A DNA stretch of 64,000 nt from Flavihumibacter stibioxidans (GTDB taxonomy: Bacteria; Bacteroidota; Bacteroidia; Chitinophagales; Chitinophagaceae), in contig NZ_MBUA01000001.1 in assembly GCF_014332695.1 (NCBI RefSeq), positions 1,302,001 to 1,366,000 on the forward strand, in the 5' to 3' direction. The first letter of the stretch is position 1; each line of letters starts with the position of its first letter. Positions 1 to 8,609 of the stretch are shown in pieces. The notes under the pieces are model-generated. The model searched no databases. It was not told where the DNA came from and saw only the letters and a program-made list of their open reading frames with translations. A program made the translations under genes and the position numbers.

Positions 1-1
1 C

Positions 2-3000
2 TTGTGCTGTGCGCTGGGAACTTCTGCCTATGCGCAGGAGGACACTGAAAATCCCTGTGATACCACCGGCCGGTATTTATACTGGACGGGGGAACAGAAC
101 AATGATTTCTTCAATGAAAAAAACTGGCGGATCACCGTGGAAAAACCATCGGGTCCCAACATTAATGGTGAACCGGTAAAACCAACCTGTCTGCCAGGCT
201 CCAATTCCTACCTGTATGTTATTTGTCCCAATCAACCGGACCTGGAGAAAGACCGCCATCCAAAGGCTGGCACCCTTGAACCTGGTGCACCGATCCGTTA
301 TAATTTATGGGTCGAATCAGCCAGCCTAACCGCCAATGGCGCCATCCGGTTTGACTGTGCGCAAAAAGGTATTACCCTGATCCATTCGCAACTGAATGTA
401 ACCCAGGGTACAGTCACGCAGGGAGTGGTGACTATGTACGATGAAAGCACTGTACACTTGCGGCAAGGGGATCTCACCAGCCAGGTTTCACTGAATTTCC
501 TGGATGCTGCTTCATGGGTGTACCTGCACCAGGACAACCCGGATGAATTGGCATCGAAGCTGGGCAATATCCTCATCAATCATGTAAGCGGGGTATTGGA
601 CAATAATTTCCGCGTCAATCAATACTATCAAAAAGGAGCGGTCATCAGGCCCATCTCCCCTTCGTTTTCAGCCATGAAGATATTTAGTGCCGCGGCACAA
701 CAGGGATCCTTAGCCGAACTGCGGGAAGATATTATCTATACCGGTGCTTCCATACCCGAAGGCATGGACAATGCCACCAGTTCCTTTATTTTGAAAAGGG
801 GGTACATGGCCACTTTTGCCATCAACAACAATGGTACCGGCAAGAGCAAAGTATATATAGCATCCGAGGCAGACCTTGAAGTGGATGCAATGGATCCGGC
901 CCTGCAGGGCAATATCAGTTTTATCAGGGTGGTACCCTGGAACTGGGTAACCAAAAAAGGAACCGGTGGGTTTTACAATCAACTGGATGCCGGTTGGTTT
1001 TACAACTGGAACTTCACCAATAACCCACAACCCAATTACGAATATGTACCCATGGCCTGGGGGGCCAGCGGGGCTTTGCCATCTGCGCTTAATCAAATGA
1101 TGCAGAAGAAAAAGACCACCCATGTGCTGGGCTTCAATGAATCGGATAACTGTGAGGATCAGTCGGGCAAGTTCAATAATTTATGCCAGCCTGCAGTGGC
1201 AGTGGCCTATTATGAGAACCTGATGTCACTGGGCCTTCGCCTCGGCACACCCGCACCCCGTGAAAACGGTCCAACCGGATGGCTGCAGGAATTCTCCCGG
1301 CTGGCGAAAGAAAAAGATGTGCGCTTTGACTTTGTAGCCGTGCATTGGTACGACTGGGGCAGCAACCCGGCCAACAGCCCAAATGCTGATCCGCAGCAGA
1401 TCTTCAACCGTTTCAAAGCCTACCTGGAAAACGTTCACCGCATTTATAAACTGCCCATCTGGATCACCGAATTCAATGCGAACCCCAACCGGGGCAACGC
1501 CATCCAGGCGGCATTCCTGCAGTTGGCATTGCCCTATCTCGAAAGCCTGGACTATGTGGAGCGTTATGCCTATTTCCAGCCCAATCCGCAGTATGCGCAG
1601 AACCGGGTGGAAACGGCCAATTATTTAGATGCAAACGGCGCTCTGACCAATATCGGCGAATTGTATAAAAATCATGTGTCCACTGCTTCGATTCCGGAAG
1701 CGACCCTGGAATGTGCCAATAACCTGGGGGGATTGGACCAGCCATTTGTCTCCAGGCCAACCAATACCCTGGTATATGAAGCAGAGTGTGGGAAATATAT
1801 CGGCAACCAGTGGGACATACTGGAGCAGGCAGCCGCTTCCAACGGATTGTACATACAGGGAAATACCAACCTTTCCGGCGCCACGGCACTCGCCAGGCAG
1901 GTACATTTTGAATTTGAATTAGCCGGGGCGGGAACCTACCGGGCATGGATACGCGCAGCTTCAGTGGGTACCGGCAGCATCCGGATCAGGATAGACGGAA
2001 GGGAGATGGAACAGATCACACCATTCGCCAGCAGCAGTTTTGTATGGTTCCAGGTGCCCAGGTTTTATGACCTGGGGGATGGAAAACACCGGTTGACGAT
2101 CGAATTCCCGAATGCCAATATCCTGCTCGACCAGGTGGCCATCACCAGTGGCCCGGAAAACCTGGACCAGTTTGTAAAAGAGTCCGGGTATTGTATTCCC
2201 TCTACGCTCAAATGGGGATTGGAAGCCACCGACTACATAGGATTCCAGGAGGCCGAATCAGCCACCAGGGGAATCTCCTGGACAACGGAAACCAGCCTGA
2301 ATGCCATTGGCGGCGCTTACGCTGCCAGCGAGGAAAATGCGGTATCTGCGGAAATACCAGAAGGGGGCGACAAGGTGCTGACCTTTAATATCAATGTGGA
2401 CAAATCCGATGAATACGAGATCTGGGCGAAGATCCAGGCCTTCCATCCATCGGCCACCAGTTTGTGGATATCGGTGGATGATGAGCCCTTCCAAAAGTGG
2501 AATAACCTCGGCAACAACATATACGAATGGTATTGGAAAAAATTCCATTACAGTTATGGTGCGGAAGACAGGAGTTTTACCCATTTCCTGGCGGTGGGGC
2601 AACACCAGGTGAAAATTGCCATAGCAAGCGGACATATAAATGTGGATCGCCTGGCAGTGGCCAGCAAAGGCAAGCTGCCGGAAACGGTGGATCCCAATGT
2701 GCTGCTGATCACCAAGAACCTGGAATTCGAAGCGGAGCATGCCACCATACTGGGTGCAGCCACGATCGTGAACTGTGCCACTTCATCCAATGGCAAACAG
2801 GTGAATATGTTCAATCTGAACACGAATGGAGTTCGGTTCAGCGAGATCGTAGCGGAAGAAGCAGGCCCTTATAAACTGAAGGTTTCCTATATGAGTGCGG
2901 CGCTGAGGAGTTTCAGGGTGATCGTCAATGGTACGATACTCGGCAGGCAGAATCCGCCGGTATCCGGGGCCTGGTGTTTTAATGCGGGCAGGCCGGCCAT

Positions 3001-3835
3001 ATATGAAGTGGATGTGGTGTTGAAGCGCGGCATCAATACCATTGATATCACACCCTTCAGTGGTGATGCGCCCTTCATTGACAAGATCAAACTGGAAAAG
3101 GCGACCCTCAATGGGTTGTCGCTGGAAGCTGAAACAGCAGAGTTCCTTGGCACCAACAGCCTGGTAAACTGTGCCACCGCTTCCAATGGTGCCCTGGTGA
3201 ATATGGGTTCCAATGCGGGTAATGGTCTCCGTTATAACAACCTCCTGGCTCCTGAGGGTAAAGGTTACCTGGTGGATGTGCATTATATCTCCAAGGTGGA
3301 CAGGAACATGAGCTTTTCCGTCAATGGCCAGGAACTTCCTGTGCAAACCTTCGCGGCTACCGGCAACTGGTGTTATGAAGGTGGAACGACCAGGGTCAAA
3401 ACCGTTGAAGTGAATTTCCTGCAGGGCAATAATGTGATAGAATTCAGGCCTGTGGGTACGGATGTGCCCTTTATCGATAAGATCGTGCTGAGGGAAGCCG
3501 AGCCGATGGCGAGTGCCATGGTCACCCCGCAGGAGGAAACAGCGGTGGCTATGAACAGCCAGTTGGCCGACAATGGATTGCAGGGATTTGAAATATATCC
3601 GAACCCGGTAATGTCCGGCGCTCCGGTAACACTGTCATTACCTGCCATAAAGTATGGCCGCAGTCAGGTGTTTATTCAGATTACGGACGCTACTGGCCGG
3701 GTGGTATATGCACAAAACCTCGGCCAGGGCAGCAGTCGCCAGGTAACCCTGGATAAAAGGCTGGGTAAAGGCTTGTTCTTCGTCACCCTGATGCAGGGCT
3801 CCAGCCGCAGCAGCAAGAAACTGATCGTTCAGTAA
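2..3835 (+). CDS. Secreted GH128-like glycan hydrolase with carbohydrate-binding modules and T9SS sorting domain (5'-truncated)
   Basis: The reading frame is open to the left edge. The visible start looks like the end of a signal peptide (cleavage after SAYAQ), so the true start lies outside the window. Residues about 300-560 form a TIM-barrel-like region resembling the Asl1/GH128 glycosyl hydrolase family. It has LGFNE (Glu380, candidate acid/base) and WITEFN (Glu490, candidate nucleophile). After it come about four beta-rich modules starting near residues 608, 746, 922 and 1050, each with a VYEAE/FQEAE/LEAE-type opening typical of CBM6/CBM35-like domains; the last two are similar to each other and look like a duplication. 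The last 80 residues (IYPNP start, KKLIVQ end) are a type A sorting domain for type IX secretion. Inferred role: extracellular breakdown of a beta-glucan or similar polysaccharide; the substrate is unknown. Confidence 0.75.
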   Translation: MCCALGTSAYAQEDTENPCDTTGRYLYWTGEQNNDFFNEKNWRITVEKPSGPNINGEPVKPTCLPGSNSYLYVICPNQPDLEKDRHPKAGTLEPGAPIRYNLWVESASLTANGAIRFDCAQKGITLIHSQLNVTQGTVTQGVVTMYDESTVHLRQGDLTSQVSLNFLDAASWVYLHQDNPDELASKLGNILINHVSGVLDNNFRVNQYYQKGAVIRPISPSFSAMKIFSAAAQQGSLAELREDIIYTGASIPEGMDNATSSFILKRGYMATFAINNNGTGKSKVYIASEADLEVDAMDPALQGNISFIRVVPWNWVTKKGTGGFYNQLDAGWFYNWNFTNNPQPNYEYVPMAWGASGALPSALNQMMQKKKTTHVLGFNESDNCEDQSGKFNNLCQPAVAVAYYENLMSLGLRLGTPAPRENGPTGWLQEFSRLAKEKDVRFDFVAVHWYDWGSNPANSPNADPQQIFNRFKAYLENVHRIYKLPIWITEFNANPNRGNAIQAAFLQLALPYLESLDYVERYAYFQPNPQYAQNRVETANYLDANGALTNIGELYKNHVSTASIPEATLECANNLGGLDQPFVSRPTNTLVYEAECGKYIGNQWDILEQAAASNGLYIQGNTNLSGATALARQVHFEFELAGAGTYRAWIRAASVGTGSIRIRIDGREMEQITPFASSSFVWFQVPRFYDLGDGKHRLTIEFPNANILLDQVAITSGPENLDQFVKESGYCIPSTLKWGLEATDYIGFQEAESATRGISWTTETSLNAIGGAYAASEENAVSAEIPEGGDKVLTFNINVDKSDEYEIWAKIQAFHPSATSLWISVDDEPFQKWNNLGNNIYEWYWKKFHYSYGAEDRSFTHFLAVGQHQVKIAIASGHINVDRLAVASKGKLPETVDPNVLLITKNLEFEAEHATILGAATIVNCATSSNGKQVNMFNLNTNGVRFSEIVAEEAGPYKLKVSYMSAALRSFRVIVNGTILGRQNPPVSGAWCFNAGRPAIYEVDVVLKRGINTIDITPFSGDAPFIDKIKLEKATLNGLSLEAETAEFLGTNSLVNCATASNGALVNMGSNAGNGLRYNNLLAPEGKGYLVDVHYISKVDRNMSFSVNGQELPVQTFAATGNWCYEGGTTRVKTVEVNFLQGNNVIEFRPVGTDVPFIDKIVLREAEPMASAMVTPQEETAVAMNSQLADNGLQGFEIYPNPVMSGAPVTLSLPAIKYGRSQVFIQITDATGRVVYAQNLGQGSSRQVTLDKRLGKGLFFVTLMQGSSRSSKKLIVQ

Positions 3836-3860
3836 AGCGACGGTAAGTTGGGTTAGAGGT

Positions 3861-3886
3861 AAAACCCCGGGTTTCCCCGGGGTTTT
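3861..3886. terminator. Bidirectional intrinsic terminator between convergent genes
   Basis: A 10-bp perfect stem (AAAACCCCGG / CCGGGGTTTT, loop 3871-3876) has A-rich and T-rich flanks. It lies between the secreted hydrolase on the plus strand and the hipT-like gene on the minus strand, so it can end both transcripts. Confidence 0.85.
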
Positions 3887-3918
3887 ATGTTTTTGTCAAA
3901 GCCCGTTTGAATCATGAG

Positions 3919-4860
3919 TTATTGAATCCGGTTCATCCTTTCATGGATGATTGCTTTATACTTTTCTTTAAAGTCTTCGGTCATAAAACTGAGGTCTATC
4001 TGCTCTATCCATTTGGGCATTGCGTTTGCCATCTTTTTAAAAATGTTTTGCTGTTGCTTTTCTTCCACCTTCAGGGTGTTCAAGGCAGCAATAAAATCCA
4101 GTTTTTTTATCTTCCTTTTTCTTCCGTTCAGGTTCAACGCCAGTTCTTCTTCATCGGCAGGATTTACCAGGGCTGTATTAACCAAATCATAGGCTGGCGA
4201 CAGTGTCATTCCAAGAGTTGGTTGCTCCAACAAGGAGAAATTCTTCAAATGCATATCGGCATTGCCGGTCAGGAAAGAGAAGAGTACCATCTCAAAAAAG
4301 TTCACCACATCCAGACCCGGAGTAGCGGAATATTTCTGAATGGCTTTACCAATCTGTTCGTAGCTGCCTTGGTACTTGTCTTCGGTAAGCCGTTCAGTCA
4401 GTTGGCACATGTCTTCCATGGAAAGCTTTCCCTTTTTCGTTCGGTCAATCCGTTTGGTTATATAGGCCAGATTACCGGACTTCAGGCGTATCAAACTATG
4501 TGGCGCTGTTTTTATTTTAGCCAATTGCGCCAGATGCATGGTAAGATCTTCCACCTCCGGCAACTGCGGATATAAGTCTGTAGGCGGTTTTAAAATATAG
4601 CCACCCCATAAGCCCACAATAGTGAATCTTCTTTCTTTACCTTCTTTATTACTACCTGTTATGTGCAATGATAGTTTGGCCTGCACACCAGTAACAGCAG
4701 TCTGGCTTTGTATCACTTTATTGGCGAGTGGCTCCAGGTCTTCTTCTGAGTAAGGCAACACAGGAGGGGTTGGCTGACCAAATATTTTCTTTGAGCAGGA
4801 TGCATGAAAATCCTGCTCATTATTGATCAATGGCTGATAACAAAATAAACAGTTACTCAT
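3919..4860 (-). CDS. hipT: HipT-like serine/threonine kinase toxin (HipA catalytic half)
   Basis: A 313-residue HipA-family kinase without the N-terminal HipA subdomain, which is encoded separately upstream. The start at 4860 is preferred over the longer frame because ATG overlaps the stop of the upstream gene as ATGA (4857-4860) and the protein then begins with the usual Cys-containing MSNCLFC segment. Visible kinase parts: Gly-rich loop T54-AVTGVQAK-62; catalytic loop N200-ADMHLKN-207 with Asp202; metal-binding SPAYD with Asp225. In HipA/HipT proteins this loop carries the autophosphorylated serine(s); here the two HipT-type serine positions read Ala55 and Thr57. Known members phosphorylate aminoacyl-tRNA synthetases (GltX for HipA, TrpS for E. 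coli HipT); the target here is unknown. Third gene of a hipB-hipS-hipT operon. Confidence 0.87.
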   Translation of the reverse strand: MSNCLFCYQPLINNEQDFHASCSKKIFGQPTPPVLPYSEEDLEPLANKVIQSQTAVTGVQAKLSLHITGSNKEGKERRFTIVGLWGGYILKPPTDLYPQLPEVEDLTMHLAQLAKIKTAPHSLIRLKSGNLAYITKRIDRTKKGKLSMEDMCQLTERLTEDKYQGSYEQIGKAIQKYSATPGLDVVNFFEMVLFSFLTGNADMHLKNFSLLEQPTLGMTLSPAYDLVNTALVNPADEEELALNLNGRKRKIKKLDFIAALNTLKVEEKQQQNIFKKMANAMPKWIEQIDLSFMTEDFKEKYKAIIHERMNRIQ

Positions 4861-5189
4861 GGCTTTTCCTCCTCTTTTATTTCTTCTACACTCACTGCGC
4901 CTATACAATCTTTACAACAGGCCAGCAATAAGCCGAACCGGTCTCTGGGATTCAGTTTCCAGTTTTTTTCGGCTATATCCAGCAACCACCCTTCGGGTAT
5001 CAGGCCATCAAAAAACGGAAACAATACATTTGATATAAAGGGAGTTTCCCGTACCGGCAGGGTGAGACTAACCGGACGGGCATTGGGCAGGGCTGCATAC
5101 GCTTTGTCGTAAACAAAATGGTAACCCTGCTCATCCTGTGTAAGCCATCCGGCTAATTGGTCTTCTATTTTAATGGCAGCTTTGCGCAC
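4857..5189 (-). CDS. hipS: HipS-like protein (separate HipA N-terminal subdomain)
   Basis: A 110-residue protein that matches only the N-terminal part of HipA, including the FFDGLIPEGWLLD segment and the RFGLLLACCKDCIGAVSV stretch. In the E. coli HipBST system the corresponding small protein HipS, rather than HipB, neutralises the kinase; by analogy this is the candidate antitoxin. The start is GTG at 5189, because an in-frame stop lies four codons upstream and no ATG is available. It overlaps hipT by 4 bp, so translational coupling is likely. The gap to hipB is 46 bp. Confidence 0.82.
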   Translation of the reverse strand: MRKAAIKIEDQLAGWLTQDEQGYHFVYDKAYAALPNARPVSLTLPVRETPFISNVLFPFFDGLIPEGWLLDIAEKNWKLNPRDRFGLLLACCKDCIGAVSVEEIKEEEKP

Positions 5190-5235
5190 TATATTGAATC
5201 AGGAGTTTTAAAATCGGGGACCAGTGAATCTGGAA

Positions 5236-5445
5236 TCAGGAATCCGGGCTGCGTTTCCCTGGTATGGCCCCTACTTCGTAGCCGAAGAGTTGCAACACCT
5301 GGTTCACTTTGTCTAACCGCAAACTTTGCTTGCCCTGCTCCAGTTCCCGAATGAATCGCAAACCCACTCCTGCCTTTTCGGCCAGTTCCGGCTGGGTGAG
5401 TTTCACCGTTTTGCGTTTCTCTTTTACAAAGTCTGCAAGGCTCAT
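5236..5445 (-). CDS. hipB: HipB-like XRE-family repressor/antitoxin
   Basis: A 69-residue single-domain Cro/C1-type HTH protein. The recognition region is TQPELAEKAGVGLRFIRELEQG (residues about 17-38), followed by a short LRLDKVNQVLQLFGYEVG segment typical of HipB dimers. It is first in the operon and lies directly downstream of four operator-like palindromes (5450-5586), the nearest only 5 bp from its ATG. Expected role: autorepression of hipBST and DNA tethering of the kinase complex. Confidence 0.85.
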   Translation of the reverse strand: MSLADFVKEKRKTVKLTQPELAEKAGVGLRFIRELEQGKQSLRLDKVNQVLQLFGYEVGAIPGKRSPDS

Positions 5446-5449
5446 TTTA

Positions 5450-5586
5450 TACCCTTTTAGGTGTGAAATTAATTTAAACTTTCAATTTTACACCCTTTCG
5501 GGTGTATTTTTTCTTCCAGCCATTTAGAATATACCCTTTCGGGTACATTGTTACCGAAAATAAATTATTATAACCCCGTTCGGGTA
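5450..5586. promoter_or_regulatory. Four HipB-type operator repeats spaced exactly 41 bp
   Basis: Four copies of an ACCC-N4-GGGT palindrome are centred at 5456.5, 5497.5, 5538.5 and 5579.5, an exact 41-bp period (about four helical turns). The best copy, TACACCCTTTCGGGTGTA (5489-5506), is a perfect inverted repeat with a 4-nt centre and is 18 bp long, like the E. coli HipB operator. The outer copies are degenerate: AGGT at 5459-5462 and CCCC at 5574-5577. The array fills most of the space between hipB and the 3' end of the Fic gene, so the hipBST promoter must lie inside it. Confidence 0.8.
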
Positions 5587-5625
5587 CGTTTCAGATTACA
5601 GATTATTACAAATGCCTGGCCACCA

Positions 5626-7164
5626 TTACTGGAATATTTCCTGGTATTTGTTTTCAATTGCTGCCACCTCCTCCTCTGTCAATTCCTTAAATTCCCTGGC
5701 TTTTGCCCTGTTTGATAACATTCCTTTTCCCTGCTCCAGGAAACGTACAAGTAGCGCCACCATGTTGTCTGGCATTTCGAAAAGATTATCCAGGTAATCT
5801 TTCATCAGATCATATTTTTCCAGATAAGCTACTTCTTCGGGAATGGTTTTTTCGATCGTTTGTTGAACACAACCATACAAAAACTCAACTTGTTTCGTGG
5901 CATCGAAATACCGGTATAAATCAATTGTATCATTCAGCACTTCAACATTATTGTTTTCTGCTGCTTTCCATTCAATCAAATCAAGCCTTGGTGTTGAAAA
6001 GCTTTCCAATACCCTGCGGTATTCCTCGAGTCGCTCAAGGATAATAGCAGAAACAGGAAAAATTATTCCTTTGGAAACATACTCCTTCCTTAATAATACA
6101 TGATGAATCAGGTAGCGGTGAATTCTGCCGTTGCCGTCCACAAAAGGATGGATGAAAACAAAGCCGAATGCAATCATAGCTGCAGCCAATACCGCATCAA
6201 AGGATTTATCGTTTTCCATTTTTTGATTGGTAGCGATCAGTCCATCCATAAGGGATGTCAGATCTTTCCATCTGGCAGCAATATGATCCGGGATGGGTGT
6301 TCCATTGCGCCTGTCATGCTCCCCGACAAAGCCTTCCTGCTCACGAAATCCCATTTTAGTAAACCTTGGATTATCTATCACCATTTGTTGCAGTCTTATC
6401 AACTCCTCCCTGGAAATTTGCTTTTGGCCAGCCTGACCAATTGCCCTCCCCCAGCGTTGTGCCCTGTTTTGGGGTGGTCTTTCACCCTCGATAGCGTAGG
6501 ATGCTTTAGAATCCTTTAATAATAAAAAAGCGGCTGTCCTTGCCATCACATCAGGATGGATCTTACCTATAATCTTCTTTATTTGTTGGGATAAATCGCG
6601 GTCCAGATACGCTTTCATCAAAGGTGATTTCATAACCATAGGGCAAAAATCCTTTACACCCGGAAGGTTATTCCTTATCCGATGCCTTTTGGAGATTTCA
6701 GTTGCATGGGAAGCGAATTGAATAGTTTCATCAACCAGATCCACATAATTTCCTGTAGTCAGGTCTGGCACATCCAGTTGTACCCCCATCAGCCATTCAT
6801 ACAAAAACCATATTCTCCGGCTGTATTGACCGGTAGGTTCTTCAGTGATCATTTGAATCATATCCTCCGGGGTCTTTTTCCCAAAGACTTTTTTCAGCAG
6901 GCCGAGGTTGATTCCTTCATACTTTAAAGCAAAAGTCAGGTGCCCCATGAATGAATCTTCGGGCATATACCTGGGCGTAAACACGCGCCATTCTTCCGTT
7001 GTATATTGTTTGTGTTTCAGGCTTATCAATGCCAGGATATCCGGTAGCGGAACTTGTAAATCAAAAGCGAGGTATAATGCGCCATAACCCACCAAATACC
7101 CTTCTTCAGGCGCAGTTCTCTCCTGAAAAACGGTTATAATTTGTGAAATTCGATTACGATCCAT
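5626..7164 (-). CDS. Class II Fic-domain AMPylase-like protein
   Basis: A 512-residue protein with the complete Fic active-site motif HPFVDGNGRIHR (His339, Asp343, Arg347, Arg350). An inhibitory helix motif S222-xxx-E226-G227 lies N-terminal to it, which places it in class II: self-inhibited until the Glu is displaced. Fic proteins usually transfer AMP to a hydroxyl side chain of a target protein; the target is unknown here. The N-terminal 200 residues are a helical region I do not recognise, and the C-terminal 100 residues (after residue 400) are helical and charged. It is not obviously in an operon: hipB lies 181 bp downstream and 396 bp of non-coding DNA lies upstream. Confidence 0.85.
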   Translation of the reverse strand: MDRNRISQIITVFQERTAPEEGYLVGYGALYLAFDLQVPLPDILALISLKHKQYTTEEWRVFTPRYMPEDSFMGHLTFALKYEGINLGLLKKVFGKKTPEDMIQMITEEPTGQYSRRIWFLYEWLMGVQLDVPDLTTGNYVDLVDETIQFASHATEISKRHRIRNNLPGVKDFCPMVMKSPLMKAYLDRDLSQQIKKIIGKIHPDVMARTAAFLLLKDSKASYAIEGERPPQNRAQRWGRAIGQAGQKQISREELIRLQQMVIDNPRFTKMGFREQEGFVGEHDRRNGTPIPDHIAARWKDLTSLMDGLIATNQKMENDKSFDAVLAAAMIAFGFVFIHPFVDGNGRIHRYLIHHVLLRKEYVSKGIIFPVSAIILERLEEYRRVLESFSTPRLDLIEWKAAENNNVEVLNDTIDLYRYFDATKQVEFLYGCVQQTIEKTIPEEVAYLEKYDLMKDYLDNLFEMPDNMVALLVRFLEQGKGMLSNRAKAREFKELTEEEVAAIENKYQEIFQ

Positions 7165-7560
7165 CTATTTACCTGAATATTAATTATCTCAAATATATGA
7201 AAAACATTTACGAATACTGAAAAACAATTACATTTTACACATACTCATGAATTTCTATTATGCAATCTAAGCCTGTAATGGTGAAAGAAGCTTAGTTAAT
7301 CGCATATCCAGGCTTTGGGCAATGATTTCTTCACCCATATCCCCAGCCCAGGTAGCAATAACCATAAAACTCTGGTTATCAACTACTAATCTTTATTAAA
7401 CCCAATCTATTTTGGAAGAGCCGACTACGTTACCAGCTTGGTTACCACCACTCCTGCCCTGTCCAGTTTATTATGGGCTTAAGACACTCCTCCAAAGGGG
7501 AGGATGGAAAAGACATAAAAGCCTCCGGTGTAGCCTGGTGGGCTGTGATGAAAGGATGTA
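7165..7560. other. Intergenic stretch between two Fic genes
   Basis: No convincing gene. Just upstream of the Fic start are two near-identical 13-mers (TGAAAAACATTTA at 7198-7210, TGAAAAACAATTA at 7218-7230) 20 bp apart, which could be regulator sites. A 32-codon minus-strand frame (7267-7365, starting MVIATWAGDMGEE) has reasonable codon use but no recognised family; it may be a gene remnant. The rest (7400-7560) shows nothing. Confidence 0.4.
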
Positions 7561-8157
7561 TCAGGAACGGGCAAAGGCCAGGAGCAAACTGTAATCGCCT
7601 TTGTCGGCAGCTTTCACGGCCCGGAGGTATGCTGCACGGGAATCCCCTTCGCAGGAGAGATTGGCAGCACCCCAGGTGAATACCGGCAGCTTGTAAATTT
7701 TCTCAATGATGATATCGGCCATCAGGCGGCTATGCCTGCCGTTGCCATTGGGAAAGCAATGAATGCTCACAATGCGGTGCTTGAACCGCACGGCAATTTC
7801 ATCAGGCGGGTAGGTATTGTTTTCGTGCCAAAACCGGGTATCATCCAGCAGGTACCTAAGCTCGGTGGGTATTTGCCATTTGTCTATGCCAATGTTCTTG
7901 TTGGTTTTGCGAAACTCACCTGCCCATGCCCATACATCGCCATACATCCGTTTATGTACCGTTCGGATAAACTCTTCGGTGAAAACGGTATCCGGCTTGA
8001 AGGAACGGCCTAGTGTCCACTGCACGGCCTGTTCAATGTTTTGCTGCTCAAATTCATCTAACTCGCCACGGGTGGCGATGGTAGAAATGAGCAGCCCAAC
8101 TTTCTCTTCTTCATCTATGGGAGTTTGTCCATCTATGTAACCTACATCTAATCCCAT
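7561..8157 (-). CDS. Mobile mystery protein B (Fic/Doc-family)
   Basis: A 198-residue Fic-fold protein with active-site motif HCFPNGNGRHSR (His133 to Arg144). The position that is Asp/Glu in most AMPylating Fic proteins is Asn137, so the metal site differs; this appears to be usual in the family but I cannot confirm it here. It matches the family named mobile mystery protein B, found on mobile elements next to protein A. The first 10 bp overlap the end of the protein A gene (8148-8157), so translation is probably coupled. The pair behaves like a toxin (B) and regulator/antitoxin (A) module by analogy; no activity is proven by the sequence. Confidence 0.82.
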   Translation of the reverse strand: MGLDVGYIDGQTPIDEEEKVGLLISTIATRGELDEFEQQNIEQAVQWTLGRSFKPDTVFTEEFIRTVHKRMYGDVWAWAGEFRKTNKNIGIDKWQIPTELRYLLDDTRFWHENNTYPPDEIAVRFKHRIVSIHCFPNGNGRHSRLMADIIIEKIYKLPVFTWGAANLSCEGDSRAAYLRAVKAADKGDYSLLLAFARS

Positions 8158-8606
8158 AAGATTTTAGGCATTTCGTATTTAATGGCTGCTGCCCTTTCCT
8201 TTATGGCCGTTTCAATCCGCTTTTTGGAATTGGCCTGGTCTTCGAGTTTCATGGTATTGGCGGTGCGCATCACAATTTGCGTAGCCAGTTCGGTTGCCCG
8301 TTTTTCAATAAGGGCATCGAGTGATCCGTCATTGGGTACAAAGCCATACACCAATTGCATATCCATAGCACGGGCAATTTCCCTGAGGGATTTGATGGTA
8401 ATGGACCCGTCTTTTTCCCGCTTTTCTATATCAAGCACCCCCTGCCTGGAAACATTCAACTTATTGCCCAGTTGCTGCATAGACATGCCAATGGCGGTGC
8501 GGATGGCTTTTATCCATCCGATGGGTGGAATGGCCACCTGTTTGAGTGTGGCAAAGCCCAGCATTTTGCTGTTGAGCTGTTGAAGTTGAAGTGATTTCTT
8601 GCCCAT
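8148..8606 (-). CDS. Mobile mystery protein A (XRE HTH regulator)
   Basis: A 152-residue protein with a Cro/C1 HTH at about residues 33-90 (IRTAIGMSMQQLGNKLNVSR then LDIEKREKDGSITIKSLREIARAM) and a helical C-terminal half rich in Ala/Lys/Glu. It matches the mobile mystery protein A family, which is always paired with the Fic-type protein B. It is first in its two-gene operon, immediately downstream of a 33-bp-period repeat array (8610-8741) that is the likely operator. Confidence 0.83.
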   Translation of the reverse strand: MGKKSLQLQQLNSKMLGFATLKQVAIPPIGWIKAIRTAIGMSMQQLGNKLNVSRQGVLDIEKREKDGSITIKSLREIARAMDMQLVYGFVPNDGSLDALIEKRATELATQIVMRTANTMKLEDQANSKKRIETAIKERAAAIKYEMPKILWD

Positions 8607-8609
8607 AAA

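Noticed and set aside
7412-7679. Plus-strand frames upstream of the mobile mystery B 3' end
   Set aside because: They overlap the antisense of a real gene and have no gene-like composition.
7561-8157. Doc-type kinase toxin of the phd-doc kind
   Set aside because: The motif is HCFPNGNGR, not the HxFxDANKR of Doc, and the partner is mobile mystery A rather than Phd.
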